DNA from: Arthrobacter nitroguajacolicus_D | Lineage (GTDB): Bacteria > Actinomycetota > Actinomycetes > Actinomycetales > Micrococcaceae | NCBI RefSeq assembly: GCF_031455195.1 | Contig: NZ_JAVDSH010000007.1 | Span: 178,787 to 242,786, forward strand | Direction: 5' to 3' | Length of the DNA: 64,000 nt | Shown here: piece by piece, positions 16,010-23,778 of the stretch | How the letters are laid out: each line of letters starts with the position of its first letter | How positions within the stretch are numbered: position 1 is the first letter of the stretch | Notes under the pieces: generated by a model | Database searches by the model: none | What the model was told of the DNA's origin: nothing | The model's input: only the letters and a program-made list of their open reading frames with translations | Made by a program: the position numbers and the translations under genes

Positions 16010-17350
16010 CTAGGCGGCTTCGGGTTCGTCCGCGCTTTCCGTGGTTTCCTCGGTCTTGGGGTCGGTGAGGATGATCTTTTCAACGTCACTGGCTTCGTAT
16101 CCCCATGCCGTGAGCTGGGCGAGGTAGTAGCGGGTGTTGCTGTGGCGGCTCCGCCAGCTCGTGCGGTCGATGTTTGCCTCGTACGCGGTGATCATCATGG
16201 CGAGGGTGACCGTTTCGGGTTTGGTGGTGGGCTTGTCCACGTAGGCTGCGAACTCGCCATACCCGGTGCCGGTGCCCAGCAGTTCGGCGGTGAGTTCGGT
16301 CTTGTTCAAGGCCTTGGTCAGGATGTAGCTGGCGTGGGCAATGGTGTGGGCGATGAACTTCTGCGCGTTCTTTGGCAGGGCCTTGCGTGCCAGCAGGTTT
16401 TTGACGAACTCCCTGCGTACCACCTCGGCCGAGTCCATGGCTTTGTTGTTTTCGATGACCTCCCGGCGTGCGGCCTTTTCCTCGTCGGTCATACCTCCTG
16501 CCGGGGCCTTGCCGTCCTTCCGCAGCCCACGGGCCTTCCAGTCAGCCACGGCGAACTGTGTCACCAACCCGCCGTATCCGATGCCGATGTACACCGCGTC
16601 GGCGTCCGTCTCACTGAGGCGTTCGCCCTCGGCGGTGGTCAGTGCGGAGATCAGGGCGACGGGTCCCTTGTAGTCGTAGTAGCCGGGATCTTGTTCCAAC
16701 ACGGTCAGGCCTTTGGCGGCAGCCTCGGAGCAGGCTTCGGCGAGCAGGGCGTTGTTCCTGCGCTCGTCGCGGAGCCGCTGCGCCCGGTGGGCGAAGTTCC
16801 CGGGGTTCTCAGTGGCGAGGCGTTCGAGCGTGGCCACCGCGTCGGCATCGTCCGCGAATTCCTCGATCACGGCGGACTGTTCCAGCGTCAGGCCTTGATC
16901 CAGTGCCTGGGCAGCGGTGGCGTTCGCTTTGACCTTCAGCGCGGTTTCCACCAACGCTTTCTTGGCTCCCATCTTCCGGGCTATGACGTTGGCGCTCACT
17001 CCCAGCAGTGCCATCTGGTGGAACGCTTCGGCCCGGTCGCCGTCGGTGAGTGCGCTGCGGTGGTCGTTCTCCACTACCTGCGTGGCGAGGCGTTCCGCTT
17101 CCTCGGGGCTGGCACCGACGAGCACGGGAATGGTCGCCGCTCCTGCCTCAACGGCTCCAAGGGTTCGGCGCTGTCCCATCAGGACGTGCACGGTTCCGTC
17201 CTCGGTCCGGTGGGCGACGACGGGCACCAGCACGCCGTGTTCTTTGATGCTGGCTACGAACTCCTTGGTGAGTCCGGCTTCCTTCCGGACGTTGGTGTCC
17301 ACCGTCAGGGTGGTGGGGTCCAGCAGTTCGAGCGTGGGTGTTGCGTTCAT
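16010..17350 (-). CDS. ParB/Spo0J-like nuclease-domain protein
   Basis: The 446-residue protein begins with the ParB N-terminal (Srx-like) domain: DPTTLTVDTNVR, then SIKEHGVLVPVVAHR and the nucleotide-binding box VLMGQRRTLGAVEAG. A helical DNA-binding part (HQMALLGVSANVIARKMG) follows, and then 200 residues not found in Spo0J, rich in charged helices, with an acidic C-terminus. ParB-like proteins of this long build sit in the leading region of many conjugative plasmids and need not serve partition. Start: AAGAAGGAG seven bases before the ATG, inside the conserved box that ends leader copy A1. The true parAB pair of this plasmid is probably the one at 62.7-63.6 kb. Confidence 0.85.
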   Translation of the reverse strand: MNATPTLELLDPTTLTVDTNVRKEAGLTKEFVASIKEHGVLVPVVAHRTEDGTVHVLMGQRRTLGAVEAGAATIPVLVGASPEEAERLATQVVENDHRSALTDGDRAEAFHQMALLGVSANVIARKMGAKKALVETALKVKANATAAQALDQGLTLEQSAVIEEFADDADAVATLERLATENPGNFAHRAQRLRDERRNNALLAEACSEAAAKGLTVLEQDPGYYDYKGPVALISALTTAEGERLSETDADAVYIGIGYGGLVTQFAVADWKARGLRKDGKAPAGGMTDEEKAARREVIENNKAMDSAEVVRREFVKNLLARKALPKNAQKFIAHTIAHASYILTKALNKTELTAELLGTGTGYGEFAAYVDKPTTKPETVTLAMMITAYEANIDRTSWRSRHSNTRYYLAQLTAWGYEASDVEKIILTDPKTEETTESADEPEAA

Positions 17351-17755
17351 GGTGTTGCTCCTTCTTTTGCCGAGAAAGGTGGTGGGTGGGGCGGCTTAGG
17401 TGACCGGCCAGCTCCCCTCTCCCCCCGTTGTTTTTTGGCTGCTGGCGAAGCTTGCGGAGCTGTGGCCGACGGAGGCCTGTCTACCCTTGGGCAAGGTGTG
17501 GGAAATTCCCGGAGGAAATAAGCGACGCAGGAGCGCCGTAGGGACATTTCCTGCACCGCAGGCCCCGGAGCTTGCGGAGGGGCTAGACGGGGTGGAGCGG
17601 ACACATAGAATCCGAAGGACAGCAGCCAAAAAACGTCGTAGACACAACAGGACCGGGCACGGCGGAGCTCTGCGACGTCGGGACCGGGCCCAACAGCCGG
17701 CCATGGAGCGAAGCGGAGTGGACGCCCAAAAGGAGTGCGAGCCCCGCGAGCATGC
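17351..17755 (-). ncRNA. Repeated structured leader / promoter block, copy A1
   Basis: First of five near-identical blocks set directly before minus-strand start codons. In gene direction it holds GGGCGTCCACTCCGC, GTGTCTACGACG, a long-range helix (CAGCAGCCAAAAAAC at 17620-17634 pairing with GTTTTTTGGCTGCTG at 17430-17444), a CCTGC-GGT-GCAGG hairpin, a CCTTG-CC-CAAGG hairpin and a GGCC-N6-GGCC hairpin, and ends in TTTCTCGGCAAAAGAAGGAG. A promoter-like pair TTGGCT-16-TATGTG starts inside the first helix arm. Identity with copy A2 extends upstream to about 17880 except for one substitution and a poly-C run of 12 against 8. It may be a 5' leader RNA, a folded single-strand promoter, or both. Confidence 0.7.
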
Positions 17756-17853
17756 TTTCCCTGGTCCACGGGGGATTCGCCCAGGTCACCCCCCCCCCCC
17801 GCCAAGGCTTGCCGCACGCACCAGGTGAGCAACGCCGGCCCCGTTGCGTGAAC

Positions 17854-17908
17854 GGCGGTCCGCCGCCGGCAACCACCCACAAAAGCCGGCCACCTGCGGC
17901 GGACCGCC
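17854..17908. repeat. Inverted repeat GGCGGTCCGCCGC (copy 2)
   Basis: Perfect 13-bp arms at 17854-17866 and 17896-17908 with a 29-base loop, lying 30 bases beyond the stop of the 17939 gene and before leader block A1. Confidence 0.85.
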
Positions 17909-17938
17909 CGCCCACACGAGGCGAACGGCCCACCCGGC

Positions 17939-18331
17939 TTACGTTGCGGTGTCGGTCGGGCGGGTGTTGAAACGGCGGAAGTTCGCGGCGATTTCTTGGG
18001 CGATATCAGCCATCGGTGTTCCCGGCGTGATGGTCTTCTCTTCATCGGCGGAGAACTCCACCGGTTCGCCGTCGTCGTCGTAGTGGTCCGGGCCGTAGTA
18101 GAGCTCAGCGGTGGTGAACCTGGATTCCAGGGGGTTCTTCCAGCTGAATGATCCGGGGCCAACCGTGAAGGTGTGGCTGCCTTCGCTCTGAAGGAACAAG
18201 GTGGCGGTGCCTCCGCCGGTTTGTTCGACGTGAAGTTCCAGGCCTTCCTTTTTCATCGCGTCCACCAGTTCACGCGCGGGAAACCATGGGTTCTCTTCGG
18301 CGTCCTGTCCGGTTTCGGGGCTTTCAGTCAT
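17939..18331 (-). CDS. Hypothetical protein (130 aa)
   Basis: An acidic 130-residue protein. After a polar start come PWFPARELVDAMKKEGLELH, a beta-rich middle (TATLFLQSEGSHTFTVGPGS) and a C-terminal helix ADIAQEIAANFRRFN. AAAGGAG lies nine bases before the ATG. It is 61 bases downstream of the DprA-like gene and shares its leader block. No family recognised; the small acidic build is reminiscent of DNA-mimic or anti-restriction proteins, but that is only an impression. Confidence 0.65.
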   Translation of the reverse strand: MTESPETGQDAEENPWFPARELVDAMKKEGLELHVEQTGGGTATLFLQSEGSHTFTVGPGSFSWKNPLESRFTTAELYYGPDHYDDDGEPVEFSADEEKTITPGTPMADIAQEIAANFRRFNTRPTDTAT

Positions 18332-18392
18332 GGTTCGGTCTCCTTTACGAATGGGGCGGTGGCCGGGACGGGCGTCCCGGCCACCGGTGGGT

Positions 18393-19301
18393 CTAGCTGG
18401 CGAGTAGTTCGGCCAGTTCTGCGGCGTCGGAAACCAAGGCCGCCGTGCCTTCCTTCAGGAGCCTGTGGCAGCCTGCCGAGTTCGCACTGTGCACGCTTCC
18501 GGGTACTGCCGCCACATGCCGGGCAATGGTTTCGGCGTGGTGCGCGGCGTTCAGTGCGCCGGAACGCCACCGGGCTTCGACAACACAGGTGACCCCGGCG
18601 AGGGCGGCAATGATGCGGTTCCGTTGCAAAAAGCGGTAACGCGTAGGCGCGTTTCCCGGGGGCTGCTCGGAGACGACCAAACCGTTGGCCCGGATCGCGG
18701 CCGCGAGGTCGGCGTTGCCGGACGGGTAAACCCGGTCAAGGCCTCCGGCTGCCACCGCGATGGTCGCCGGTCCGGTGCCGGTAAAGCCAGCAAGCGCGCC
18801 ACGGTGGGCGTGCGCGTCGATGCCGTAGGCCAGGCCGGAGACAATGCAGATTCCACGCCGTGCCAGTCCATGGGCCATCTCACCGGTGACAGCTGCGCCG
18901 TAGCTGGTGGAATCTCGGGAACCGGTCAACGCGGCCGCGCGCTGTACCGCGGGGATCCCCTGGGCGATGTTCCCGACGTACCAAAGCCCATACGGGGCAT
19001 CAGGCAGATCATCGAGGCCGACGGGCCAGTGTTCATCCCCGGGGATAAGGAAACCTCCGCCCAGTCGTTCGATGGTGGCCAGATCCCTTTCTGCGTCCAC
19101 GTCAGGGATCCGCTGCGCCCAGCGGCGCAGCCCTTCATTCAATTCCTCGTCGCCGATGTGGCGGAAGGTGTGGGGCGGTTGAGCGCCGGTGGCTACCCTC
19201 AGGGCCGCGTAGGCGCCCAAGGCGTGGACAAGCGCCCGGCCTGTGGAGTCCTGGGAATCGAACAGGCGAGTCAGGGCGGCGCGTGCAATGCGGTCGTTCA
19301 T
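18393..19301 (-). CDS. DNA-processing protein DprA-like (SMF family)
   Basis: The 302-residue protein has the DprA Rossmann core: GLWYVGN, ALTGSRDSTSYGAAVTGEMA, CIVSGLAYGIDAHAHRGAL, GLDRVYPSGNADL and QRNRIIAALAGVTCVVEA. N-terminal helices replace the SAM-like domain, and no C-terminal winged helix is seen. DprA binds incoming single-stranded DNA and loads RecA, so a plasmid copy would suit handling of the transferred strand. Its ATG follows leader block B1 with AAGAAGGAG seven bases upstream. It is shorter than chromosomal DprA (about 370-400 residues). Confidence 0.87.
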   Translation of the reverse strand: MNDRIARAALTRLFDSQDSTGRALVHALGAYAALRVATGAQPPHTFRHIGDEELNEGLRRWAQRIPDVDAERDLATIERLGGGFLIPGDEHWPVGLDDLPDAPYGLWYVGNIAQGIPAVQRAAALTGSRDSTSYGAAVTGEMAHGLARRGICIVSGLAYGIDAHAHRGALAGFTGTGPATIAVAAGGLDRVYPSGNADLAAAIRANGLVVSEQPPGNAPTRYRFLQRNRIIAALAGVTCVVEARWRSGALNAAHHAETIARHVAAVPGSVHSANSAGCHRLLKEGTAALVSDAAELAELLAS

Positions 19302-19680
19302 GGTGTTGCTCCTTCTTTTGCCGAGAAAGGTGGTGGGTGGGGCGACCGATGGTGACCGGCCAGCTTCCCCTCTCCCCCCGTTGTTTTTTGGTTGCTGGCA
19401 AGCTTGCTTGCTCGGCGGCCAGCGGAGCCCTGTCTACCCGCAGGGCAAGGGGTGGGAAATTCCCGGAGGAAATAAGCGACGCAGGAGCGCCGGAGGGAAA
19501 TTCCTGCACCGCAGGCCCCGACTGCTTTTGGAGGGGCTAGACGGGGTGGAGTGGACGCCTACAATCCGGAGGACAGCAACCAGAAAACGTCGTAGACACA
19601 CAGGTGATGACGGGCAGGAGCTCTGCGACGGACCGGCAGCACCCAACAGCCGGCCACGGAGCGAAGCGGAGTGGACGCCC
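19302..19680 (-). ncRNA. Repeated structured leader / promoter block, copy B1
   Basis: Sub-type B of the block, before the DprA-like gene. The long helix is GTTTTTTGGTTGCTG (19383-19397) with CAGCAACCAGAAAAC (19574-19588): compared with sub-type A a C-G pair has become T-A on both sides, and one position is a G-T wobble. The CCCC/GGGG stem encloses a different loop from A, and a GCCCTG/CAGGGC stem replaces the CCTTG/CAAGG hairpin. The -10-like box is TAGGCG instead of TATGTG. The last 60 bases before the start codon match A almost exactly. Confidence 0.7.
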
Positions 19681-19699
19681 GTTCTGGTCTTTAAAGCCG

Positions 19700-19763
19700 A
19701 AGAGCCGGCTCCCTGGTGGGGCCGGCTCTTCATATGTTCCTCGGCAAAAAGGAAATCTGTGGT
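19700..19763 (-). terminator. Terminator T2 with conserved anti-Shine-Dalgarno box
   Basis: The stem AAGAGCCGGC (19700-19709) pairs with GCCGGCTCTT (19721-19730), extended inside by CCC/GGG. Before it in the minus direction is the box CAGATTTCCTTTTTGCCGAG also found at T1. It ends the operon of the DUF4192-like and 49-aa genes and is followed at once by leader block B1 of the next operon. Confidence 0.85.
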
Positions 19764-19787
19764 GCAGCGTCATTGCTGCAGGGAGTG

Positions 19788-19937
19788 CTAGAAGTCGTGG
19801 TGTTCCTGGGGGTGGGTGAAGTCCACTGGTCCCAAGGGTTCATTGGCGGTGAGCAGCTGCAGCTCGATGACGTCTTCGAGGACGCTCGCCCCTGGTGTGG
19901 GTTTGTCGTCCTCGGTCAGGATGTATTCGGTTCCCAT
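19788..19937 (-). CDS. Small acidic protein (49 aa)
   Basis: MGTEYILTEDDKPTPGASVL followed by EDVIELQLLTANEPLGPVDF and a histidine-rich end; AGGAG seven bases before the ATG. It lies 180 bases downstream of the DUF4192-like gene and about 25 bases before the box of terminator T2. Too short for a family call, but the ribosome binding site and placement support it. Confidence 0.6.
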   Translation of the reverse strand: MGTEYILTEDDKPTPGASVLEDVIELQLLTANEPLGPVDFTHPQEHHDF

Positions 19938-20119
19938 GCTGGATCTCCTGGTGCAGTGTTCTCGTTGGAGTTCACTGTAGCCGCGGATCCTTGGCGTTGG
20001 CTGGTTGCCGCTGCGCCCGCGCCAGCGTCATGGCGGCCGGGGGAGCGCCAGCGGAGGAGGCCGCCCCGCTACCCGAGAGGCCGGGCGGGACCGTTGCTGA
20101 TCCTGCCCGGCCGTACCGG

Positions 20120-21103
20120 TTAGCTGGTGGGGCGCTTGTAGGCGGTTTCTTGGTTCTTGGCCACCTCTGCGATGTAGACACTGCTGATCAGGTCGTACAG
20201 CTGTTCCGCGAACTGGTAGCCGTGTACGTCCTCGACGGCCAGTTTCAGGTAACGCGCGGCGTGCTTTCCCGAGCCTTTGAGCCATTGCAGCCACCCCATG
20301 AGGGTCAGCATGGGTGCGCGCTGGCCTTCGGGGACGGCCTTCATCAGTTCGAACGCAATGGTTTCGGCGTGGTCCACGCGCTTCCAGTCCGGGCGTCCGT
20401 TGAACTTGCCCAAAATGATGTCAAGGATGACGCCGTTGTTCGTGGTGATGGTGTCGGCCATGAGGAAGTCCCTGATGTACTTGTCTTGGAACCATGCCGC
20501 CAGTTTCCGCGCGGTCTCGTGGTCCGGCATGCCGTCGGCGTCCAGTGCGGTGCCCCATTCGCGGCGTGCTTCCTCAACTGATTCTTCCGTGCGGACGGGC
20601 ACCTGTACCGGCTCAACCCATTTGCCCAGCAATGCCGGGTTGTAGACGTCCACGGCCGCCGCGCTTCCCATGAAGGTCAAGGTGGCGTTGGCGTTGCTGT
20701 CGGTGATCTGCTCCAGCGGGTTCCGTTCCGTGCTGCCGTACGCCGCCCAGTGGGTGCTGGTAACGAGGTAGACCTTGCGGACGGGCATCCGCGCCGTGGC
20801 CAGTTCGTTGCCCAGGGCAGCGACGTGGGCGGCGTAGGGGAACCGGGCATCGGTGCTGGTTTCGTCGGTGTAGACGATGAGGTAGCAGGCCGTGGCGTTC
20901 TCATCCTGTGCCGCGAGGCTGGTCACGGTCTGGGCGAAGCCCAGCGGGGCCGCGTCCATGGGGGCGTCCACGCGCAGCGTGGCGCCTAGTGCTCCGGCTG
21001 TGGCCGTGAGCACGACGAAGGATTCGGTGGGGGTTCCTCCGAGCAGGTGCGGGACGTAGGCGCGCAGGTCAGCGGGGCTGGTGAGGGTGAGTTTTTCAGT
21101 CAT
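20120..21103 (-). CDS. DUF4192-like protein
   Basis: From the ATG at 21103 the protein has 327 residues. LTSPADLRAYVPHLLGGTPTE-SFVVLT at the start, TACYLIVYTDE, PVRKVYLVTSTHWAAYGS and the late GWLQWLKGSGKHAARYLKLA are the landmarks of the actinobacterial DUF4192 family (shown in pieces), of unknown function and common on the chromosome too. The longer frame to 21172 runs into the leader. The last 25 bases before the start are a shortened leader: CTCGGCAAAAGAAGGA is kept but the folded block is absent. The gene overlaps no neighbour; the 116-aa gene lies 78 bases upstream. Confidence 0.8.
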   Translation of the reverse strand: MTEKLTLTSPADLRAYVPHLLGGTPTESFVVLTATAGALGATLRVDAPMDAAPLGFAQTVTSLAAQDENATACYLIVYTDETSTDARFPYAAHVAALGNELATARMPVRKVYLVTSTHWAAYGSTERNPLEQITDSNANATLTFMGSAAAVDVYNPALLGKWVEPVQVPVRTEESVEEARREWGTALDADGMPDHETARKLAAWFQDKYIRDFLMADTITTNNGVILDIILGKFNGRPDWKRVDHAETIAFELMKAVPEGQRAPMLTLMGWLQWLKGSGKHAARYLKLAVEDVHGYQFAEQLYDLISSVYIAEVAKNQETAYKRPTS

Positions 21104-21181
21104 GATGTGTGTCCTTCTTTTGCCGAGAAAGTGAGTGGTTGGGGTGGCCGGGAACGTCGGGTTCCCGGCCACCGTGGGCGG

Positions 21182-21532
21182 TTAGGCCGCTGGCTGGTTC
21201 AGGCGGGTATCGAAGAGTGCTTCGGCCCTGCGAAACAGGTAGTCCGGCACGTCGGTGTCGTGGTTCAGCCCTACCCTGCCCAGGAACATGGCGTTCCCGG
21301 TTACCGGCAGGTCAAGGCCGGTTTCGTGGAGCAGCTGCACCGCACGGACGTTTGAGGGTCCGGTGGTTTGCGTTTCCGCGTTCAGGTAGACCTGCCAGTC
21401 GCCACGGGCGATGCATTCCAGTCCGCCGCCGACGATGATCTGAAGGCTCGTGTGCCGGGCGTCAACGCGTTGCACGGTGACGCTTTCGCTCAGCCGCGCC
21501 GGGACGTACAGCGCGATCAGGTGGTTAAGCAT
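21182..21532 (-). CDS. Hypothetical protein (116 aa)
   Basis: A mixed alpha/beta protein: ALYVPARLSESVTVQRVDAR, LQIIVGGGLECIARGDWQVY and a C-terminal helix DVPDYLFRRAEALFDTRLN. No family recognised. It is the first gene after leader block A2, with AAGAAGGAGCAAC before the ATG, and is followed by the DUF4192-like gene. Confidence 0.65.
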   Translation of the reverse strand: MLNHLIALYVPARLSESVTVQRVDARHTSLQIIVGGGLECIARGDWQVYLNAETQTTGPSNVRAVQLLHETGLDLPVTGNAMFLGRVGLNHDTDVPDYLFRRAEALFDTRLNQPAA

Positions 21533-21934
21533 GTTGCTCCTTCTTTTGCCGAGAAAGGTGGTGGGTGGGGCGGCTTAGGTGACCGGCCAGCTCCCCTCTC
21601 CCCCCGTTGTTTTTTGGCTGCTGGCGAAGCTTGCGGAGCTGTGGCCGACGGAGGCCTGTCTACCCTTGGGCAAGGTGTGGGAAATTCCCGGAGGAAATAA
21701 GCGACGCAGGAGCGCCGTAGGGACATTTCCTGCACCGCAGGCCCCGGAGCTTGCGGAGGGGCTAGACGGGGTGGAGCGGACACATAGAATCCGAAGGACA
21801 GCAGCCAAAAAACGTCGTAGACACAACAGGACCGGGCACGGCGGAGCTCTGCGACGTCGGGACCGGGCCCAACAGCCGGCCATGGAGCGAAGCGGAGTGG
21901 ACGCCCAAAAGGAGTGCGAGCCCTGCGAGCATGC
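21533..21934 (-). ncRNA. Repeated structured leader / promoter block, copy A2
   Basis: Sub-type A, nearly base-for-base the same as A1 for more than 500 bases including the inverted repeat beyond it. Such identity in non-coding DNA 4 kb apart means recent duplication or ongoing gene conversion. The start-proximal end is shortened by three bases (GCAACATG against GCAACACCATG). Confidence 0.7.
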
Positions 21935-22030
21935 TTTCCCTGGTCCACGGGGGATTCGCCCAGGTCACCCCCCCCCCGCCAAGGCTTGCCGCACGCACCA
22001 GGTGAGCAACGCCGGCCCCGTTGCGTGAAC

Positions 22031-22085
22031 GGCGGTCCGCCGCCGGCAACCACCCGCCCAGGCCAACAACCTGCGGCGGACCGCC
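22031..22085. repeat. Inverted repeat GGCGGTCCGCCGC (copy 3)
   Basis: 13-bp arms at 22031-22043 and 22073-22085, just beyond the stop of the 22124 gene and upstream of block A2. Confidence 0.85.
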
Positions 22086-22123
22086 CGCGGTGGCCGGCCC
22101 CGGAAGGCCGGCCACCCACGGGT

Positions 22124-22465
22124 CTACTCGGTGCGGTCGTGGAGCGGGATGGCTCCGTACTGTCCGGCTGCGCGTCGGAATCGTGTGTCGCTGCTGAAGA
22201 TGAATGTGCCGCCGAACATGTACCACGGGGCGGGTTCGTCGTCTGGGGCGACCGGTTCGGCGTGGGTCACGGTTTCGCGGTGGAAGTTTTCGTTTTTGAC
22301 GAGCCGGACGGCGGGCCGTTCCTCGGTGGCTTCGAAAACGGGGTCGATGCCCTCGCCGATGACGGTTACCTCCATGACGCGGGCGGAGATGCCCTGATTG
22401 GAGAAGTCCGTGCCCAGGGCGTCGCGGTAGATCAGGGCGGTGATGCCTTTGGGTGCTGCGTTCAT
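22124..22465 (-). CDS. Hypothetical protein (113 aa)
   Basis: Starts MNAAPKGITALIYRDALGTD, with a beta-rich middle (ARVMEVTVIGEGIDPVFEA), an acidic loop VAPDDEPAPWYMFGG and a basic-acidic end. Single gene between block B2 and the inverted repeat at 22031. AAGAAGGAG precedes the ATG. No family recognised; an early-establishment role is suggested only by its place. Confidence 0.65.
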   Translation of the reverse strand: MNAAPKGITALIYRDALGTDFSNQGISARVMEVTVIGEGIDPVFEATEERPAVRLVKNENFHRETVTHAEPVAPDDEPAPWYMFGGTFIFSSDTRFRRAAGQYGAIPLHDRTE

Positions 22466-22870
22466 GGTGTTGCTCCTTCTTTTGCCGAGAAAGGTGGTGG
22501 GTGGGGCGACCGATGGTGACCGGCCAGCTTCCCCTCTCCCCCCGTTGTTTTTTGGTTGCTGGCAAGCTTGCTTGCTCGGCGGCCAGCGGAGCCCTGTCTA
22601 CCCGCAGGGCAAGGGGTGGGAAATTCCCGGAGGAAATAAGCGACGCAGGAGCGCCGGAGGGAAATTCCTGCACCGCAGGCCCCGACTGCTTTTGGAGGGG
22701 CTAGACGGGGTGGAGTGGACGCCTACAATCCGGAGGACAGCAACCAGAAAACGTCGTAGACACACAGGTGATGACGGGCAGGAGCTCTGCGACGGACCGG
22801 CAGCACCCAACAGCCGGCCACGGAGCTTGCGGAGTGGACGCCCAAAGGGGTGCGAGCCCTGCGAGCATGC
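22466..22870 (-). ncRNA. Repeated structured leader / promoter block, copy B2
   Basis: Sub-type B, identical to B1 over the start-proximal 350 bases. In the distal part GAGCTTGCGGAG replaces the GAGCGAAGCGGAG of B1, a change confined to the loop of a short GC stem, as expected if the fold and not the loop is kept. Confidence 0.7.
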
Positions 22871-22961
22871 TCCTGCCCTGGCCCCCCGGATCCGCCCAGG
22901 TCAACCCCGGCCCGGGCTTGCCGCACGCACCAGGTGAGTTGCGCCGGCCCTGCGCGGAAAC

Positions 22962-23017
22962 GGCGGTCCGTCGCCGGGCAACCACGCGCCCAGGCCGGCC
23001 ACCTGCGGCGGACCGCC
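22962..23017. repeat. Inverted repeat (copy 4, one mismatch)
   Basis: GGCGGTCCGTCGC at 22962-22974 and GCGGCGGACCGCC at 23005-23017; one arm has a T for C. It stands beyond the stop of the 23048 gene. Confidence 0.8.
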
Positions 23018-23047
23018 CGACCACACAAGGCGAACGGCCCACGTTGC

Positions 23048-23359
23048 CTATGTGGCGCTGTCGATCATTGCCAAGATCGCGCGGGTGATTTCCTCGGTCT
23101 GCCGCTGTAGGTGCTTGATTTCCTCATCGGCGGGTGCCGCTTCGATCTTCTCCAGCTGGACCTGCCACGTGTCCAGCGCAGCGAGCAGTTCGGGCGTGAA
23201 CGTTGAATCCGGCCTATCCCGCAAACCGAAGTAGTGGAAGGCATCGGCCATGGCTGGATAGCCGATCCTTTGGGCGGTCTCAGCTGCTTTGTCGCGTTGG
23301 CCCGCTTCGTGGTGGGCTTCGTAGTCAAAATCGCCGTCTGCGTCCCAGAAGTCCGTCAT
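23048..23359 (-). CDS. Hypothetical acidic protein (103 aa)
   Basis: From the ATG at 23359 (CAGGAGAC upstream) the protein reads MTDFWDADGDFDYEAHHEAG, then GYPAMADAFHYFGLRD, SFTPELLAALDTWQVQLEKI and a helix rich in Glu/Lys. The longer frame to 23398 has no ribosome binding site. Third gene of the operon headed by block A3. Very acidic start; no family recognised. Confidence 0.62.
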   Translation of the reverse strand: MTDFWDADGDFDYEAHHEAGQRDKAAETAQRIGYPAMADAFHYFGLRDRPDSTFTPELLAALDTWQVQLEKIEAAPADEEIKHLQRQTEEITRAILAMIDSAT

Positions 23360-23423
23360 GGTGCTGTCTCCTGATTCCCCGGGACCGTCCGCCCTCACTG
23401 GGCGGACGGTCCAACGGCTGGTG

Positions 23424-23699
23424 TTAGTGGAAGGTTGGGCGGTGTTCTGCGGCGAACAGGACGGCTATAGTTTCGTTGTGCCAGTCCAGGGCCGCGTATT
23501 GCCGGGTGGTGTCCAGTTCGGCGGGGTTCACGTGCGCCTCGGCGTTGACGGCTTCGGCCATGCCGCGGATGTGCGCGGCGAGGTCTTCGGCACCTGTGGC
23601 GCTGTAGGCCACGGGGGACTTCTCCACGATTGCGGCGAGGGTTTCGAGGAAGACGACGGCTTGGGCCGGGCTGTTGGCGATGCTGCGCTTTTCGGTCAT
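23424..23699 (-). CDS. Hypothetical protein (91 aa)
   Basis: All-helical: MTEKRSIANSPAQAVVFLET, AYSATGAEDLAAHIRGMAEA and RQYAALDWHNETIAVLFAAE. It starts after an AAAGGACCAAGGACA sequence with two weak ribosome binding boxes and lies second in the operon of block A3. No family recognised. Confidence 0.6.
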   Translation of the reverse strand: MTEKRSIANSPAQAVVFLETLAAIVEKSPVAYSATGAEDLAAHIRGMAEAVNAEAHVNPAELDTTRQYAALDWHNETIAVLFAAEHRPTFH

Positions 23700-23778
23700 T
23701 GTCCTTGGTCCTTTGCTGGTGGTGGGTTTGGTGCCTTGCCGGGCGGTGGGGGTCCGCCCGGCAAGGAGTCGAGGGCTG

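Noticed and set aside
15962..17521. 519-codon plus-strand frame opposite the ParB-like gene
   Set aside because: Gly/Val-rich antisense frame that also crosses the leader block.
21517..22119. Long frames inside the leader blocks (Pro/Arg/Ser-rich, up to about 300 codons)
   Set aside because: They recur only because the blocks repeat, run through hairpins, lack ribosome binding sites and have non-protein composition.
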